Source: Chitinophagaceae bacterium (GTDB lineage: Bacteria > Bacteroidota > Bacteroidia > Chitinophagales > Chitinophagaceae). From it: DNA of 49,001 bases. The first letter of the stretch is position 1, and every line of letters starts with the position of its first letter. The notes below the pieces were generated by a model, which worked only from the letters and a program-made list of their open reading frames with translations, was not told where the DNA came from and did not search any database. A program made the position numbers and the translations under genes. The stretch covers positions 1 to 49,001 of the forward strand of contig CANCVE010000020.1 of the NCBI GenBank assembly GCA_947381435.1. The letters are read 5' to 3'. Positions 9,167 to 18,566 of the stretch are shown here, piece by piece.

Positions 9167-10873
9167 TTAGTGAATACTTATTACTTTACCAGATTTAACT
9201 ACCCCTGCCTCATTAAATGCATCAATTGTAAACCAATAATTAGCCCCTTTCACCAATGAACGAATGGTTGCTTCTGTTTTATCGTAAACAATGTAGTTGA
9301 GGTATAATTTATTTGTAGCAATGCCATAGCGGATGTTATACCCCGCAGCACCTGCCGCTTTTTTCCAAGAAAGCTTTACTATCCTTCCATCATTATCGTC
9401 TATTTTTGCTTCAAAATCAGTCACTGCTTCAGTCTTAATTCCAGTTCCTTTTCCAAATATTCTTAATCCAGAAATAGCAAACTTTCCATCGGGTGTACTT
9501 ACATTTAGTAACCTAATGTATCGAGCCTTAATCGGTTTTGGCAATTCAAAATAAGGATGTGGAAGGTCCTCAATACTGTTTGATTTATCTATAACCGTCT
9601 TCCAAGTCTTGTTGTCATCACTAGATTCAATCAAATATTGATACCCTTTTTGCTCCGTTGGTCTCCCCAAAGTCTTAGTTTCAACATCGGCAAAGTTTAT
9701 TTGTATGGCATTGATGGTTGGCTTTCCTTGTAAATCAACCGTTATAAATTCACCTTTATCTCCAGTTTTCGCACTCCACCAATCCCTAATTTCTTCATTA
9801 ACTGCATACTCAGGCTTTGTCTTTACTGCATCTAAAGTAGAGGAAACGATAACTGGCTTATTGTAAGAAAGTAGCATCCATCCCTTAAAATAGCTTTCTG
9901 GATTAGCTTCTTTTTTAGTTGGGAAGGAATAAGGATAATCGCCAAAACCAGTGTAAGTACGCATGTTTCCATCCACATCGAATACCGTAGGAAACAAGCC
10001 AAGCCTTCTTTCGAACATGTGCTTTTTACTGATGGTCATGGTGGCAATATGCCAATAGTTGCCAAACTTATCCTGAAATGTTCCGCTGTGTCCTGCTCCT
10101 GCAATGAAGCCTTGCGGTTTGTAAGAAAAAGGATTGGCAGATTGAAACTTATACGACCCCAAGGGATTATCCGCCACATAAACTGCATCACAATAACTCT
10201 TAACTTCTGTTCCAGGGGCAGCATATTGTAAGTAATACTTACCGTTGTGCTTCGTCATCCAAGAGCCTTCAATCCAAGGATTTACATTTTTTGAATTATC
10301 ATCTCCTCCCATTTCAAATCCATTATTTTCTTTGTTTGGATAGATAAGAGGCACGGAAGTTCCTTTATAATGAAACCGATTTAACCTATCCAATTCCACC
10401 ACTCTAGTCGGGGTTTTATTAGAGCAGCCATAATATAAGTACAACTTTTTATCAGTATCCAAAAACAAACAAGGATCGGTTACACTGCTGTCTATCTCCC
10501 CAACATGTTCCCAATTGCCTTTAATAGGGTCGGTAGTTTGATAAATCTTCTTTCCCCCCGAAGCCAGAAAGTACAATGCATTATCTATTGCCACAACGGT
10601 GGGCGCATAATCTTCCCAAGGCAAAGTTTTATTGGTGATAAACTGCCATCCTTTCATATCGTCCGAAACCCAATAACCGCCAGATTTAGAAGCAAACAAA
10701 AAGTAATTATCCTGAAATAAAACAATCATTGGGTCGGCAGCTTCCCTACGTGATGGCGTATCTGGACGAAAGCGATAACTTAGGTTCATCGGGTTGCAAA
10801 ACGTGGTTTGGGCAGATAGTTTTGCGCCAATAAGCAAGCAACCCACCACTAAAGGCAAGAAATATTTTTTCAT
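9167..10873 (-). CDS. GH43 glycoside hydrolase with discoidin and fibronectin-III modules
   Basis: The 568-aa secreted protein (signal peptide to about A21) has the three GH43 catalytic carboxylates in order: D47 in EAADPMI (general base), D133 in SVTDPCL (pKa modulator) and E202 in WIEGSW (acid). The five-bladed propeller spans about residues 25-330. Residues about 345-475 look like a discoidin/F5-8 type C (CBM32-like) sugar-binding domain, and 480-568 like a fibronectin type III module. GH43 enzymes remove arabinose, xylose or galactose from side chains such as arabinan or galactan. In this block rhamnogalacturonan-I side chains are the likely substrate. The gene is tightly spaced to the hydrolase downstream. 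Confidence 0.9.
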   Translation of the reverse strand: MKKYFLPLVVGCLLIGAKLSAQTTFCNPMNLSYRFRPDTPSRREAADPMIVLFQDNYFLFASKSGGYWVSDDMKGWQFITNKTLPWEDYAPTVVAIDNALYFLASGGKKIYQTTDPIKGNWEHVGEIDSSVTDPCLFLDTDKKLYLYYGCSNKTPTRVVELDRLNRFHYKGTSVPLIYPNKENNGFEMGGDDNSKNVNPWIEGSWMTKHNGKYYLQYAAPGTEVKSYCDAVYVADNPLGSYKFQSANPFSYKPQGFIAGAGHSGTFQDKFGNYWHIATMTISKKHMFERRLGLFPTVFDVDGNMRTYTGFGDYPYSFPTKKEANPESYFKGWMLLSYNKPVIVSSTLDAVKTKPEYAVNEEIRDWWSAKTGDKGEFITVDLQGKPTINAIQINFADVETKTLGRPTEQKGYQYLIESSDDNKTWKTVIDKSNSIEDLPHPYFELPKPIKARYIRLLNVSTPDGKFAISGLRIFGKGTGIKTEAVTDFEAKIDDNDGRIVKLSWKKAAGAAGYNIRYGIATNKLYLNYIVYDKTEATIRSLVKGANYWFTIDAFNEAGVVKSGKVISIH

Positions 10874-10917
10874 ATTGATAATTAAAAAAGCTTTATCCTA
10901 GGTTTTAATTGCCGCTA

Positions 10918-11169
10918 CCAAGACCTTTTTTATCGCATCCAAGGTCTTGGATGTCGCTACCGAGGCACCTTTTATCGCATCCGAGGTCTCGGATGTCGTT
11001 ACCGAGACACCTTTCGTCGCATCCGAGGTCTCGGATGTCGCTACCGAGACACCTTTTGTCGCATCCGAGGTCTCGGATGTCGCTACCGAGATACCTTTTG
11101 CCGCATCCGAGGTCTCGGATGTCGCTACCGAGATACCTTTTGCCGCACCCGAGGTCTCGGAAATGAGAC
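10918..11169. repeat. 21/42-bp phased tandem array (12 half-units)
   Basis: CCGAGG or CCGAGA (CCAAG in the first two degenerate units) recurs every 21 bp from 10918 to 11149, giving 12 half-units. They alternate between two types, so the full period is 42 bp (10939, 10981, 11023, 11065, 11107, 11149). Type A contains the palindrome CATCCGAGGTCTCGGATG. The array is much more GC-rich than its surroundings. It lies upstream of the GH43 gene start and downstream of the SASA-esterase gene. Peptide frames across it are artefacts of the period. Confidence 0.92.
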
Positions 11170-11199
11170 TATAACCCTCATAATTCTATAAACCTATTG

Positions 11200-11252
11200 A
11201 CTTACAACTTTCGACTTTCGACTTTCGACTTTCAACTCATGACTTTCGACTT
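11200..11252. repeat. Short-word repeat (TTTCGAC)
   Basis: ACTTTCGACTTTCGAC-type words are repeated in tandem just beyond the stop of the esterase gene. Similar ACTTTCGRCTTTCGAC sequence appears at 36780-36836 before dsbD, so this is a dispersed low-complexity word and not a gene-specific signal. Confidence 0.7.
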
Positions 11253-11257
11253 ACCAC

Positions 11258-12784
11258 TTATTTCGCCACATCCGTTCTAAACGGACTCGCTGGTAATCCT
11301 TCTTCATTATATAAATTCACTTGAGGACAAAGTCTCCAACCCAATCTTACCGCTTCTGGCTTGTCGATGCCCTCAGCAGAAACAATTACTTTATTACCCT
11401 TAATTACAGCCTTTGCAGGAACAAATTTCTTGTCGGAACCCGCAATTATAAAGTCTTTCAAGTCGCCATCTTTAGCTACCAAACCTTTGCCAGTATGCGT
11501 AAAACTTAGCTCGATAGTATTACCCATCACTTTCATTGATTGATAAATGGGTCCCATAAATTCTATCTTTTCTTTATAAACCAAACCTCTTGCCGCCAAA
11601 GCCAAACGCTCGCCCACAGGTTGTTTATTGCCCGGATGAACATCTAAAGTATCGTCAGCATCATTAATAACCGTCATAGTAGTGTTTGGCAAATGCTGAT
11701 AAGTTAGCAATTGTGCTTCCCTCAATTCTGGTGTATGCGCTTTCCAACCAGGAATTTGAACAATCATAAAAGGGAAATCTCCAATGCTCCAAAGGCTTCT
11801 CCAATTGTTGATTAGGGTAGGCAATAAAGTGCGGTATTCAATTCCATGACCACCATTCGCCTCTCCCTGATACCAAACCGCCCCCTTGATTGCATAAGGC
11901 GCTAAAGGCAAAATCATGGTATTGTACAAACCACTAGGCCCACCTCTTTCGGCAGGAGTAATTGGTGCAGCAGGTTTGCGAGGAATCTCCTTATGCGCTT
12001 CGGCTGCCTTAGCAGAATCTGCACTGTATTTAGCCATAGTCTTAGCAATATCCTCATTGTACTTTGCCAACTTACCCGGGAAATCAGTTAGGGCTTTATA
12101 ATAATTTTCTAAGATTGGTTTAAGTAGAGAATTGGCTTCTAAAGAGTCTTTGCTGATCCAGTTTTGGGCAGCTGTTCCGCCATAAGAAGAATTGATGATG
12201 CCAACAGGAATTTTGATTTTCTTTTGTAATTCTCTTGCAAATAAATAAGCCACCGCAGAGAAATCTTTAACGGTATTGGTATCGCAGACAAACCATTTAC
12301 CACCTGCATCTGTAACTGCGGCAGGAATATCTTCGCTCTTTTTTAAAGGAACTTTATACTGATGAATCATGGAATAGTTAGCCGCATCGGTAATAATTTC
12401 ACTCACTTTTGGATAGTTACCGATAGCCCTTATAGCCCTAACTGGAAAGCCCATATTGCTTTGACCGCTACACAAAAACACATCACCTACCAAGATATTC
12501 TTAATGGAAACCTTGTTGTTACCAGAAATAGTCATGGTAAAAGGACCACCTTCTTTTAGTGGGTTCAGTTTAGCCATCCACTTACCATTGGCTACCGTGG
12601 CGGTAACTTTTTGTCCTTCAAACTCAACGGTTACCGTTTCTCCATCGCTGGCAGTACCCCAAACTGGCACTGCAACGCCACGCTGCAAAATCATGTTATC
12701 CGTAAAAAGACTATTAGGCTTTACGTTGGCAAATACATGGTTGCCCGAAATAAGCATAACAACTGCGATTAGTATCTTTTTCAT
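11258..12784 (-). CDS. Sialate O-acetylesterase-like (SASA/CE20-type) esterase
   Basis: The 508-aa secreted protein has a beta-rich N-terminal region, then the SGNH-type block: LCSGQSNM with nucleophile S109, WYQGE in the middle, and a C-terminal DVHP segment supplying the acid/base pair. This is the standard layout of bacterial 'sialate O-acetylesterase' proteins, many of which deacetylate plant polysaccharides and not sialic acid. With CE12 next door, acetylated pectin or xylan is the more likely substrate. An inserted Lys/Ala/Pro-rich segment of about 45 residues lies near 240-285. The gap to the upstream CE12 gene is 163 bases and holds an inverted repeat, so this gene may also have its own promoter. 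Confidence 0.85.
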   Translation of the reverse strand: MKKILIAVVMLISGNHVFANVKPNSLFTDNMILQRGVAVPVWGTASDGETVTVEFEGQKVTATVANGKWMAKLNPLKEGGPFTMTISGNNKVSIKNILVGDVFLCSGQSNMGFPVRAIRAIGNYPKVSEIITDAANYSMIHQYKVPLKKSEDIPAAVTDAGGKWFVCDTNTVKDFSAVAYLFARELQKKIKIPVGIINSSYGGTAAQNWISKDSLEANSLLKPILENYYKALTDFPGKLAKYNEDIAKTMAKYSADSAKAAEAHKEIPRKPAAPITPAERGGPSGLYNTMILPLAPYAIKGAVWYQGEANGGHGIEYRTLLPTLINNWRSLWSIGDFPFMIVQIPGWKAHTPELREAQLLTYQHLPNTTMTVINDADDTLDVHPGNKQPVGERLALAARGLVYKEKIEFMGPIYQSMKVMGNTIELSFTHTGKGLVAKDGDLKDFIIAGSDKKFVPAKAVIKGNKVIVSAEGIDKPEAVRLGWRLCPQVNLYNEEGLPASPFRTDVAK

Positions 12785-12817
12785 AATTATTTCTATTTGT
12801 AACTCTTCAGGAGTTTT

Positions 12818-12948
12818 TTACCACTAAGCAAACTAAGTAAAAACAAAGAACACAAAAGTTTAGAGTCCTCAAAAGGTAGTTCTGAACAAATAAAGCCAAA
12901 CCATCCTTGTGTTCTTGGTGAATACCTTAGTGAGCCTTGTGGTTAAAT
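12818..12948. repeat. Imperfect long inverted repeat between esterase genes
   Basis: TTACCACTAAG-type sequence on the left faces CCTTAGTGAGCCTTGTGG-type sequence on the right. The words CACAAGG/CCTTGTG and CACTAAG/CTTAGTG recur. It is similar in composition to the hairpin at 32829-32963, so it belongs to a dispersed family. Confidence 0.6.
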
Positions 12949-13766
12949 TATTTTAATTTTAAAAAGTTTTTCAATTTACAATCCTTCAAGTTTTGAATGC
13001 CTTTAGTTACCAAAGAAGCATTCAAAGTGGCACCGGCAGTTGTAGTATGCACATGGTCTTTAACAGTGTGATATTTTTCAGTTACGGCAGCCTGACCTTC
13101 GGCGTCATACACATCTGCAATCAGGCTATTCAAATCTATTGACAATGCCTTTTCTTCTTTTGCCACTTGCAATGCCCAATCTGCAAATCCTAGTTCGCCT
13201 CTTAATAGTTTACCCTCTTTCCAATCATTTTTAGGAATGGATGAACAAACAATAACCGTTACCCCCTTTGCTTTTGCTTGCCTAATAAACCGACGCATAT
13301 ACCATCCAAAGCTGTGAACAGTTTCGTTTTGTTTGGTCACCACATTATATATCTGCAAGCTATCTTCTCCAATTCCTTTCAATGTACCCCTTGCCCTAGA
13401 GGAATCTGCCACTGGCCCTTGGTCGTTCAATCCAAACTGAATAATTAAATAATCGCCTTTAGCTAGCTTGGCATAAACGGTATCCCACATGCCCCGTTTG
13501 TTTATTTTTTTATCCCATATACCGCCCGTTTGAAAAGTTCTAGCACTTGTGCCACCTTGTCCATAATTGCGGATGGCGACTTTAGACGTATCAAAAAAAG
13601 AAGGAAAGAACTTGCCCCACCCCCACAAGCCATTATTGCCAGAACCATCATCCACCGTAGAATCTCCAATAAGCCAAACGGTGGGTTTCCTTTTTTCATT
13701 TTGTATAAAAGCCAATGCAGAAACGGCTAAAAGCAAAAAGAGGGCAATCTTGAAACTATTTTTCAT
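12948..13766 (-). CDS. Rhamnogalacturonan acetylesterase (CE12, SGNH hydrolase)
   Basis: The 272-aa secreted protein has all four SGNH blocks: GDST with S36, the oxyanion glycine in NYGQGG (68-72), GLND with N114, and DHVH with D237 and H240. The opening pattern 'TVWLIGDSTVDD' and a length of about 250 aa are typical of CE12. These enzymes remove acetyl groups from the galacturonate of rhamnogalacturonan-I, so this is the best clue to the substrate of the whole block. A gap of 62 bases separates it from the upstream toroid-like gene. No missing residues were seen. Confidence 0.92.
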   Translation of the reverse strand: MKNSFKIALFLLLAVSALAFIQNEKRKPTVWLIGDSTVDDGSGNNGLWGWGKFFPSFFDTSKVAIRNYGQGGTSARTFQTGGIWDKKINKRGMWDTVYAKLAKGDYLIIQFGLNDQGPVADSSRARGTLKGIGEDSLQIYNVVTKQNETVHSFGWYMRRFIRQAKAKGVTVIVCSSIPKNDWKEGKLLRGELGFADWALQVAKEEKALSIDLNSLIADVYDAEGQAAVTEKYHTVKDHVHTTTAGATLNASLVTKGIQNLKDCKLKNFLKLK

Positions 13767-13828
13767 TATGTAACTTAATTTAGATTATAAAACCATAAAC
13801 CTTTATAGGGTTCGAAACCCAATAAAGG

Positions 13829-16135
13829 TTACTTTTTAAATGTTAACAAAGTTGTCTCCCCCGATTTCAAACTAATTCTCTTTAAATCATGAACTTTATT
13901 TTCTCCCATCACCTGCTTTGCTGATGCACTCGTTTCTTCCATTATTGAAAGATTGGCATCTAAAGGCGTAGAATTAGTAATGGAGATAACCAATTCCGTT
14001 TTGGTATCTTTTATTGTTTTCGTAGTTACGTTATCAAAGGCAACTACCAATCCCTTGTCTTTCTGAATATATAATCCCGGCACTTCAATAGTGGTCAGCA
14101 TCAGCGAGGTTTCCGCCCAAGTAGATAGCGGCAATACATACCCAATGCCTTCAACGCCTTCCCAATCCCCTAGGTTAATTCTTTCGGTTATGTAGCCATA
14201 AGTTGCATTTCCCAATGGCTTCTTTGGATGCGGTAAATATTGGGTGATGTTATGGGCAATATCCTGCAACAGTTCAATGTAAAATGGATTGCCCGTATAG
14301 CGGAAAAGTTTTAGCAACCCAACTCCAGAAGCAGTACATAATCCCGGCGACGCATGTTTATTTTGCGTATTTGCATACACCGTACCAACGGAATGAATGC
14401 CCGCTTTACCATAAGCGGAAGTATCTGGGAAATGATAATTGTACGATACCACCCAAGTAGCCAATTGCTTTGCAGCATTTTCTGCAATAGGCAACCATTT
14501 ACTTTCGCCGGAAACTTCATAGAGTGATACATAACTTTCTAACAAGCCTGCTATAGATTCAGAATCGAAATTCTGCAAAGCATCTCCCGGACCACCACAA
14601 CTAATTCCTTTTTGGATGAAATTTATATTGTAATAATCAGCTATAGCCTTTGCAGTTTCTAAGTATTTAGAATCATGGTAATATTGGGAAGCCAAGGCTA
14701 AAGCCGCTGGTACAATGCCTCCACTGCTAGAACCGCCCACCATTATATCTCCAGTTTCGCTATTTACAAATTGCCCAATCTGATGGTATTTATTCCAAAG
14801 CTTTACAAAGGCATCGCACACTCTTTTGTTACCATCACTCCACGATTGCTTAACAGGAATACCCATTTTATCCATCAGCATAAACTGCTTGGTAATGTAC
14901 CAAACTGCATCGCCACTTTTACGGATAAGATGCCAGTTTTTGGTTTGCGGTTTCCTGATATCACCACCCAACCATTCTGTTCCATTCCTGCCAGCATCAT
15001 AATAAAAGCCCGATGGACTAATTCCATTTGGAAATAGCCAATCAAAATTTCGAAGCACGTTCTCTTGTGTTTGCTTATTACCAGCAAACAACATCGGATA
15101 AGTACTAATCATTCCTCCCGTCCAACCTATTTGCCAATCCTGCAAGAAGTTTTCCCTAAAGCCAACTGAATAATATCCATGCTTGGTTTCGAAGTTCTTT
15201 TCATTAAACTTTTGTTCTAATACACCCATACAAGCTGAATAAGGCAATGCGTTTGTAAGTAGATTATCACCTGAAAAATCTTTTCTGATAGCTGCATACT
15301 TATCGAAGATGGCAGTTGTTTCGGGTGCTGTAAAACTGTACAGCCTAAAAGTAATGGTCACTTCATCACCAGCTTTAAAATCCTTTGGCGTGTCCCAACT
15401 TGGGTAGTGTGCATCACAGATTTTGTATAAATATTGTTCCCTTACAATGGGTGAAGTGATGGTTATCGTGGCTTTATCCCTGTTTCTAGACTCGGCAATA
15501 TCCATCCCGTAATCACCCAAACTGTTACCTTGTTTAGTTAGCAACCAAATACCTGTTTTTGAAGTATCGGATATAAAACCAATGCTTGGCACAGCCATAT
15601 CACCACTGCGTTCTTGTATTCTAGAAACTGCCCCGTTGCTATTTAGTTTTGGAATATCTGTCAAAATAATGGGTTTGTCTACACCAATATCCTGCACTTC
15701 ATACAGCTTAGGCGAATATCGCAACCTGCGCCACTCGTACCGATTACCATTATACGCAGCCGATGGAAGCAACACATAATTCTTCTCGCTCCATTTATCA
15801 AAATCAATATCAACGGATACACTTGCAGCATCTACATGACCACTAGTGCACTTAAAAGTCACACTATAATCTACTGCATCTTGTTTGCCTGCCACCCATG
15901 TTGCATTAGTACTTATCTCCCATTTTGATTGTAAGAAAGCTTGCTGTTGATTTGCTTCTGCAAGACTAAATTTATTTTGATTAATCAATAAATTATATTG
16001 ATCCTTATTGTATTGATTGATTCTTGCAGATACATGTCCATTATTAGCCGTCAACCAATTGCAAATGGGCAACGAGATTTGCGCCATCAAGCATTGAGTA
16101 GAAAACATATAAAAAGCAAACAATAGTTTTTTCAT
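13829..16135 (-). CDS. Secreted toroid-like glycoside hydrolase of unassigned family
   Basis: The 768-aa protein has a signal peptide (cut near MAQ, residue 19). Residues 20-280 are beta-rich with conserved-looking Trp/Tyr/Asp. Residues 310-690 have the helical repeat pattern and aromatic signatures of an (alpha/alpha)6 barrel (SGDAVWYITKQF, GGPGDALQNFDSES, WEGVEGIGYV). The last 80 residues form a beta-sandwich ending in LLTFKK. I do not recognise the GH or PL family, and the catalytic acids cannot be named safely. It is the first gene of the pectin block, so it probably acts on the same rhamnogalacturonan substrate. A LacI-type operator-like site lies 77 bases upstream. Confidence 0.7.
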   Translation of the reverse strand: MKKLLFAFYMFSTQCLMAQISLPICNWLTANNGHVSARINQYNKDQYNLLINQNKFSLAEANQQQAFLQSKWEISTNATWVAGKQDAVDYSVTFKCTSGHVDAASVSVDIDFDKWSEKNYVLLPSAAYNGNRYEWRRLRYSPKLYEVQDIGVDKPIILTDIPKLNSNGAVSRIQERSGDMAVPSIGFISDTSKTGIWLLTKQGNSLGDYGMDIAESRNRDKATITITSPIVREQYLYKICDAHYPSWDTPKDFKAGDEVTITFRLYSFTAPETTAIFDKYAAIRKDFSGDNLLTNALPYSACMGVLEQKFNEKNFETKHGYYSVGFRENFLQDWQIGWTGGMISTYPMLFAGNKQTQENVLRNFDWLFPNGISPSGFYYDAGRNGTEWLGGDIRKPQTKNWHLIRKSGDAVWYITKQFMLMDKMGIPVKQSWSDGNKRVCDAFVKLWNKYHQIGQFVNSETGDIMVGGSSSGGIVPAALALASQYYHDSKYLETAKAIADYYNINFIQKGISCGGPGDALQNFDSESIAGLLESYVSLYEVSGESKWLPIAENAAKQLATWVVSYNYHFPDTSAYGKAGIHSVGTVYANTQNKHASPGLCTASGVGLLKLFRYTGNPFYIELLQDIAHNITQYLPHPKKPLGNATYGYITERINLGDWEGVEGIGYVLPLSTWAETSLMLTTIEVPGLYIQKDKGLVVAFDNVTTKTIKDTKTELVISITNSTPLDANLSIMEETSASAKQVMGENKVHDLKRISLKSGETTLLTFKK

Positions 16136-16596
16136 AATTGAGAGACACTTGTAGTATTAATCATTTCCAATATAAAGCACTTTTTGATAGAAGTACCTGT
16201 ATTCCTTTCAACGGCAATCGTTTTTAGTAGACAGCCCAATTGTATTTAGTTTAATAATCACTTTCATTTATTAAGTGAATTACACCTTTTCTTGAATAAA
16301 GTAATTGTAATTTAATAGACAAGGGGGGAGGTGCAATCTGGAGTATACAAGCAATGATTATTGCCAATAGGGTAGCAATTTGGGTAAGGAAAATACTAGA
16401 AACTATAGAATATATATAACTGTGAGCCAAATAATTGGCAACACCAAGAGAGAGTAATTGGCAAGCAAAGAAGATACTTAAATAAAACCCCACTTCAACA
16501 ATTTAGAACCGTTATTAATAACAGCAAATCTAATATTTATAGTAAAGATTAGCTTGTTTGAATGTGCACAACACTATACCGAATGGGGCAAAATTG
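16136..16596. other. Intergenic region upstream of the pectin block
   Basis: This stretch holds the operator-like site described separately and an 80-codon hydrophobic minus-strand frame at 16251-16493. That frame has no recognisable family and is not called. Nothing else was seen. Confidence 0.5.
16212..16225 (-). promoter_or_regulatory. LacI-type operator-like site upstream of the pectin block
   Basis: CGGCAATCGTTTTT (on the minus strand AAACGATTGCCG) fits the general LacI/GalR-family operator style. It is 77-90 bases before the first gene of the block. Related words occur upstream of uxaB and of the T9SS protein. No LacI regulator is encoded in the window. Confidence 0.3.
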
Positions 16597-16688
16597 ATAG
16601 TTAACAGTGAGCAGTAATCAGTTAACAGTTAGCAGTATAACTCATGACTGTTTACTGCTCACTGTTCACTGCTTACTGTTTACTGTTT
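16597..16688. repeat. Imperfect hairpin at the 3' end of glgA
   Basis: The left arm repeats AACAGT and AGCAGT words and the right arm repeats their complements ACTGCTCACTGTT and ACTGCTTACTGTTT. The pairing extends over about 35 bases with a short loop near CATGAC. The right arm runs up to the glgA stop codon. It may act as a transcription end or mRNA-protecting hairpin. Confidence 0.75.
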
Positions 16689-18090
16689 AGTATACATTAG
16701 TATACGCCTCTACCACGCTTTCCCAGCTGTGGTCTATTTGCATCATGTGTTTGCGCATTCTATCCATTTGGGTTTTGCTTTTATACACTTCAATTCCTCT
16801 CCAAATAGAATGAGCAATATCGTTTACGGTTGCATTATTAAACCTAATACCAAAACCTTCCCAGTCGCCCATGTCTGTTACTGTATCCAATAGTCCGCCA
16901 GTACTACGCACCATTGGTACCGTACCATAACGCATAGCATACATTTGGTTTAGTCCGCAAGGTTCTACTCTACTTGGCATCAATAAAAAATCGGCAGCTG
17001 CATATAGCTGATGGCTTAGGGCTTCATCGTAACCAATATGCGTATTATAAAATCCTTGGTTATCGGCGGTAATATCAAACAATTCGCTTTCTACCTTTTT
17101 GTCGCCACTGCCCAATACAAAGTAGCAAGCTTTTCCATGCTGATGATACAATACATTCCTAAATGCACCGGGCAATATATCGGCGGCCTTCTCTCCTACT
17201 AGCCTTCCTATAAATACAAAAAATGGTAAGGTATCGTCTAACCCATATTTTTCGCAAATCTTCTTTTTATTCTTTTTCTTGCCCGCAGCTACGCCCTTTA
17301 CTGAAAAGTTATTAAACAAATAAGTATCCGTTTCGGGATTCCACACTTCATTATCTATGCCATTAAGAATGCCTGTGCACTTACCTTTTTCATATTCAAA
17401 CAAAGCTTCTAGTCCATTACTTTTAAACCTAAGCTCGTTCATATAGCTTTGGCTTACTGTTGTTACTTTCCATGCACACTTTATGGCGCTTGCAAGAGGA
17501 TTAATATTATTATTCCAATCTAAATCGCCCCATTTAAAGTTATCGAATGCTGGGAGATAATGGTATTTATCCCAACCAATGTTTCCTTGGTATTGTGCAT
17601 TATGAATGGTGAGTATGGTTTTTATAAAGGCAAGTTTTCTGAAAACAAAACAATTCTTCACCATAAATGGAATAAGACCTGCATGATAATCGTGTACATG
17701 AATTACATCGGGTTGGTGTTGCCATGAATTTAACCATGTAAGTACAGCAATCTGAAAGGCAATAAAACGTTGCGGATCATCGCCATAACCATAAATCTGT
17801 TCTCTGTCTAAAAGCCCATGAATATCTACTAGGTATAAGTCGAAACCTAGTTTATTGGTTTTCTCTTTAATGATGGTAAAATTAAAATTATACTCGCCAA
17901 GGGTAGCACTGCCTTTATAGTCTACCACAAACTCATTGGCGTACAAAAACTTGGTTCTATACATTGGCATAACTACTTTGGCAAAGTGACCCGCCTTACA
18001 TTGATACTTAGGTAGCGCCCCCACTACATCGCCCAAACCACCTGCTTTTGCTACAGGATAACACTCGGCTGTTACATGCAATATTTCCAT
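16687..18090 (-). CDS. glgA: Glycogen synthase (ADP-glucose type, GT5)
   Basis: The 467-aa cytoplasmic protein begins MEILHVTAECYPVAKAGGLGD, which includes the K-x-GG-L-G-D nucleotide-sugar loop at residues 15-21. The C-terminal Rossmann domain shows GRLVGEKA and EPCGLNQMYAMRYGT, the usual donor-binding Glu region, followed by STGGLLDTV. It extends alpha-1,4-glucan chains from ADP- or UDP-glucose for glycogen storage. Length is normal. No other glycogen genes are adjacent. It stands alone between the pectin block and the 18.3-kb array and ends in a long hairpin. Confidence 0.93.
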   Translation of the reverse strand: MEILHVTAECYPVAKAGGLGDVVGALPKYQCKAGHFAKVVMPMYRTKFLYANEFVVDYKGSATLGEYNFNFTIIKEKTNKLGFDLYLVDIHGLLDREQIYGYGDDPQRFIAFQIAVLTWLNSWQHQPDVIHVHDYHAGLIPFMVKNCFVFRKLAFIKTILTIHNAQYQGNIGWDKYHYLPAFDNFKWGDLDWNNNINPLASAIKCAWKVTTVSQSYMNELRFKSNGLEALFEYEKGKCTGILNGIDNEVWNPETDTYLFNNFSVKGVAAGKKKNKKKICEKYGLDDTLPFFVFIGRLVGEKAADILPGAFRNVLYHQHGKACYFVLGSGDKKVESELFDITADNQGFYNTHIGYDEALSHQLYAAADFLLMPSRVEPCGLNQMYAMRYGTVPMVRSTGGLLDTVTDMGDWEGFGIRFNNATVNDIAHSIWRGIEVYKSKTQMDRMRKHMMQIDHSWESVVEAYTNVY

Positions 18091-18566
18091 AAAAAGATTT
18101 TAGTTATCGGTAGAGTTATTTATAATAATAAAATGCGAAAGTAAGATTAATGAGCCATGAGAAAGGTGATATTAATAATATGTGGGGAAAGAAAAGTGGA
18201 TTATTGCTGCCAATATCAGTCAATCTTTAATAAAAATTCTCCTTTGGTGGCAAAAAAGTACAACTAAGCCCTTTTTTTTTGGGAAGTACTACTCTTGTGT
18301 CGGGAAACCTTTCTCTTTAGTCGGGAAACCTTTCTCTTGTATCGGGAATCGTATCTCTTGCGTCGGGAAGTGCTTCTCTTGTGTAAATTACTATTATGCT
18401 AGTTTGGGTAAGTTTTTTACTAAACACAAGCAATCAAACTAAAGTCTAGTATTAATGGGATTGCATTTTTCAAGCTGGTAGTTATTGATAATAAGTGAGA
18501 GGTTGAATTATTGAATACTTTTTTACTTAGTTCTATTATTAACACAAACAAAGCTACCTTCACCAG
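18091..18566. other. Intergenic region between glgA and the DUF5618 gene
   Basis: The two genes diverge from this region, so it should contain both promoters. Apart from the 21-bp array at 18281-18385 I see no further structure. A frame of 86 codons through the array (18182-18442) is an artefact of the repeats. Confidence 0.6.
18281..18385. repeat. 21-bp phased array next to the CRISPR locus
   Basis: CTCTT occurs in exact 21-bp register at 18292, 18313, 18334, 18355 and 18376. Each unit is CTCTT + (TAGTC, GTATC, GCGTC or GTGTC) + GGGAANNNNNT. The constant part is shared with the arrays at 22.35 and 41.6 kb (CTCTTTAGTC, CTCTTGTGTC), but the other 11 bases differ. Confidence 0.9.

Noticed and set aside
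10909-11174. Overlapping plus-strand frames with Ser/His/Pro/Arg or Val/Ala/Ser/Glu repeats as repetitive proteins
   Set aside because: They exist because the 42-bp DNA period equals 14 codons, so several phases stay open. There is no start context, and the array is intergenic.
16251-16493. 80-aa hydrophobic minus-strand frame
   Set aside because: Hydrophobic but with no family, start signal or conserved context; AT-rich DNA gives such frames by chance.
18281-18385. 21-bp array as a second CRISPR array
   Set aside because: The constant part is only 10 bp with 11-bp variable parts, and units are too short for any known CRISPR class; the same family occurs elsewhere with alternating and not unique variable parts.
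18182-18442. 86-codon frame as a gene upstream of the CRISPR locus
   Set aside because: It is made of the 21-bp repeat (7 codons), giving a periodic Cys/Gly/Lys peptide; most likely an artefact.
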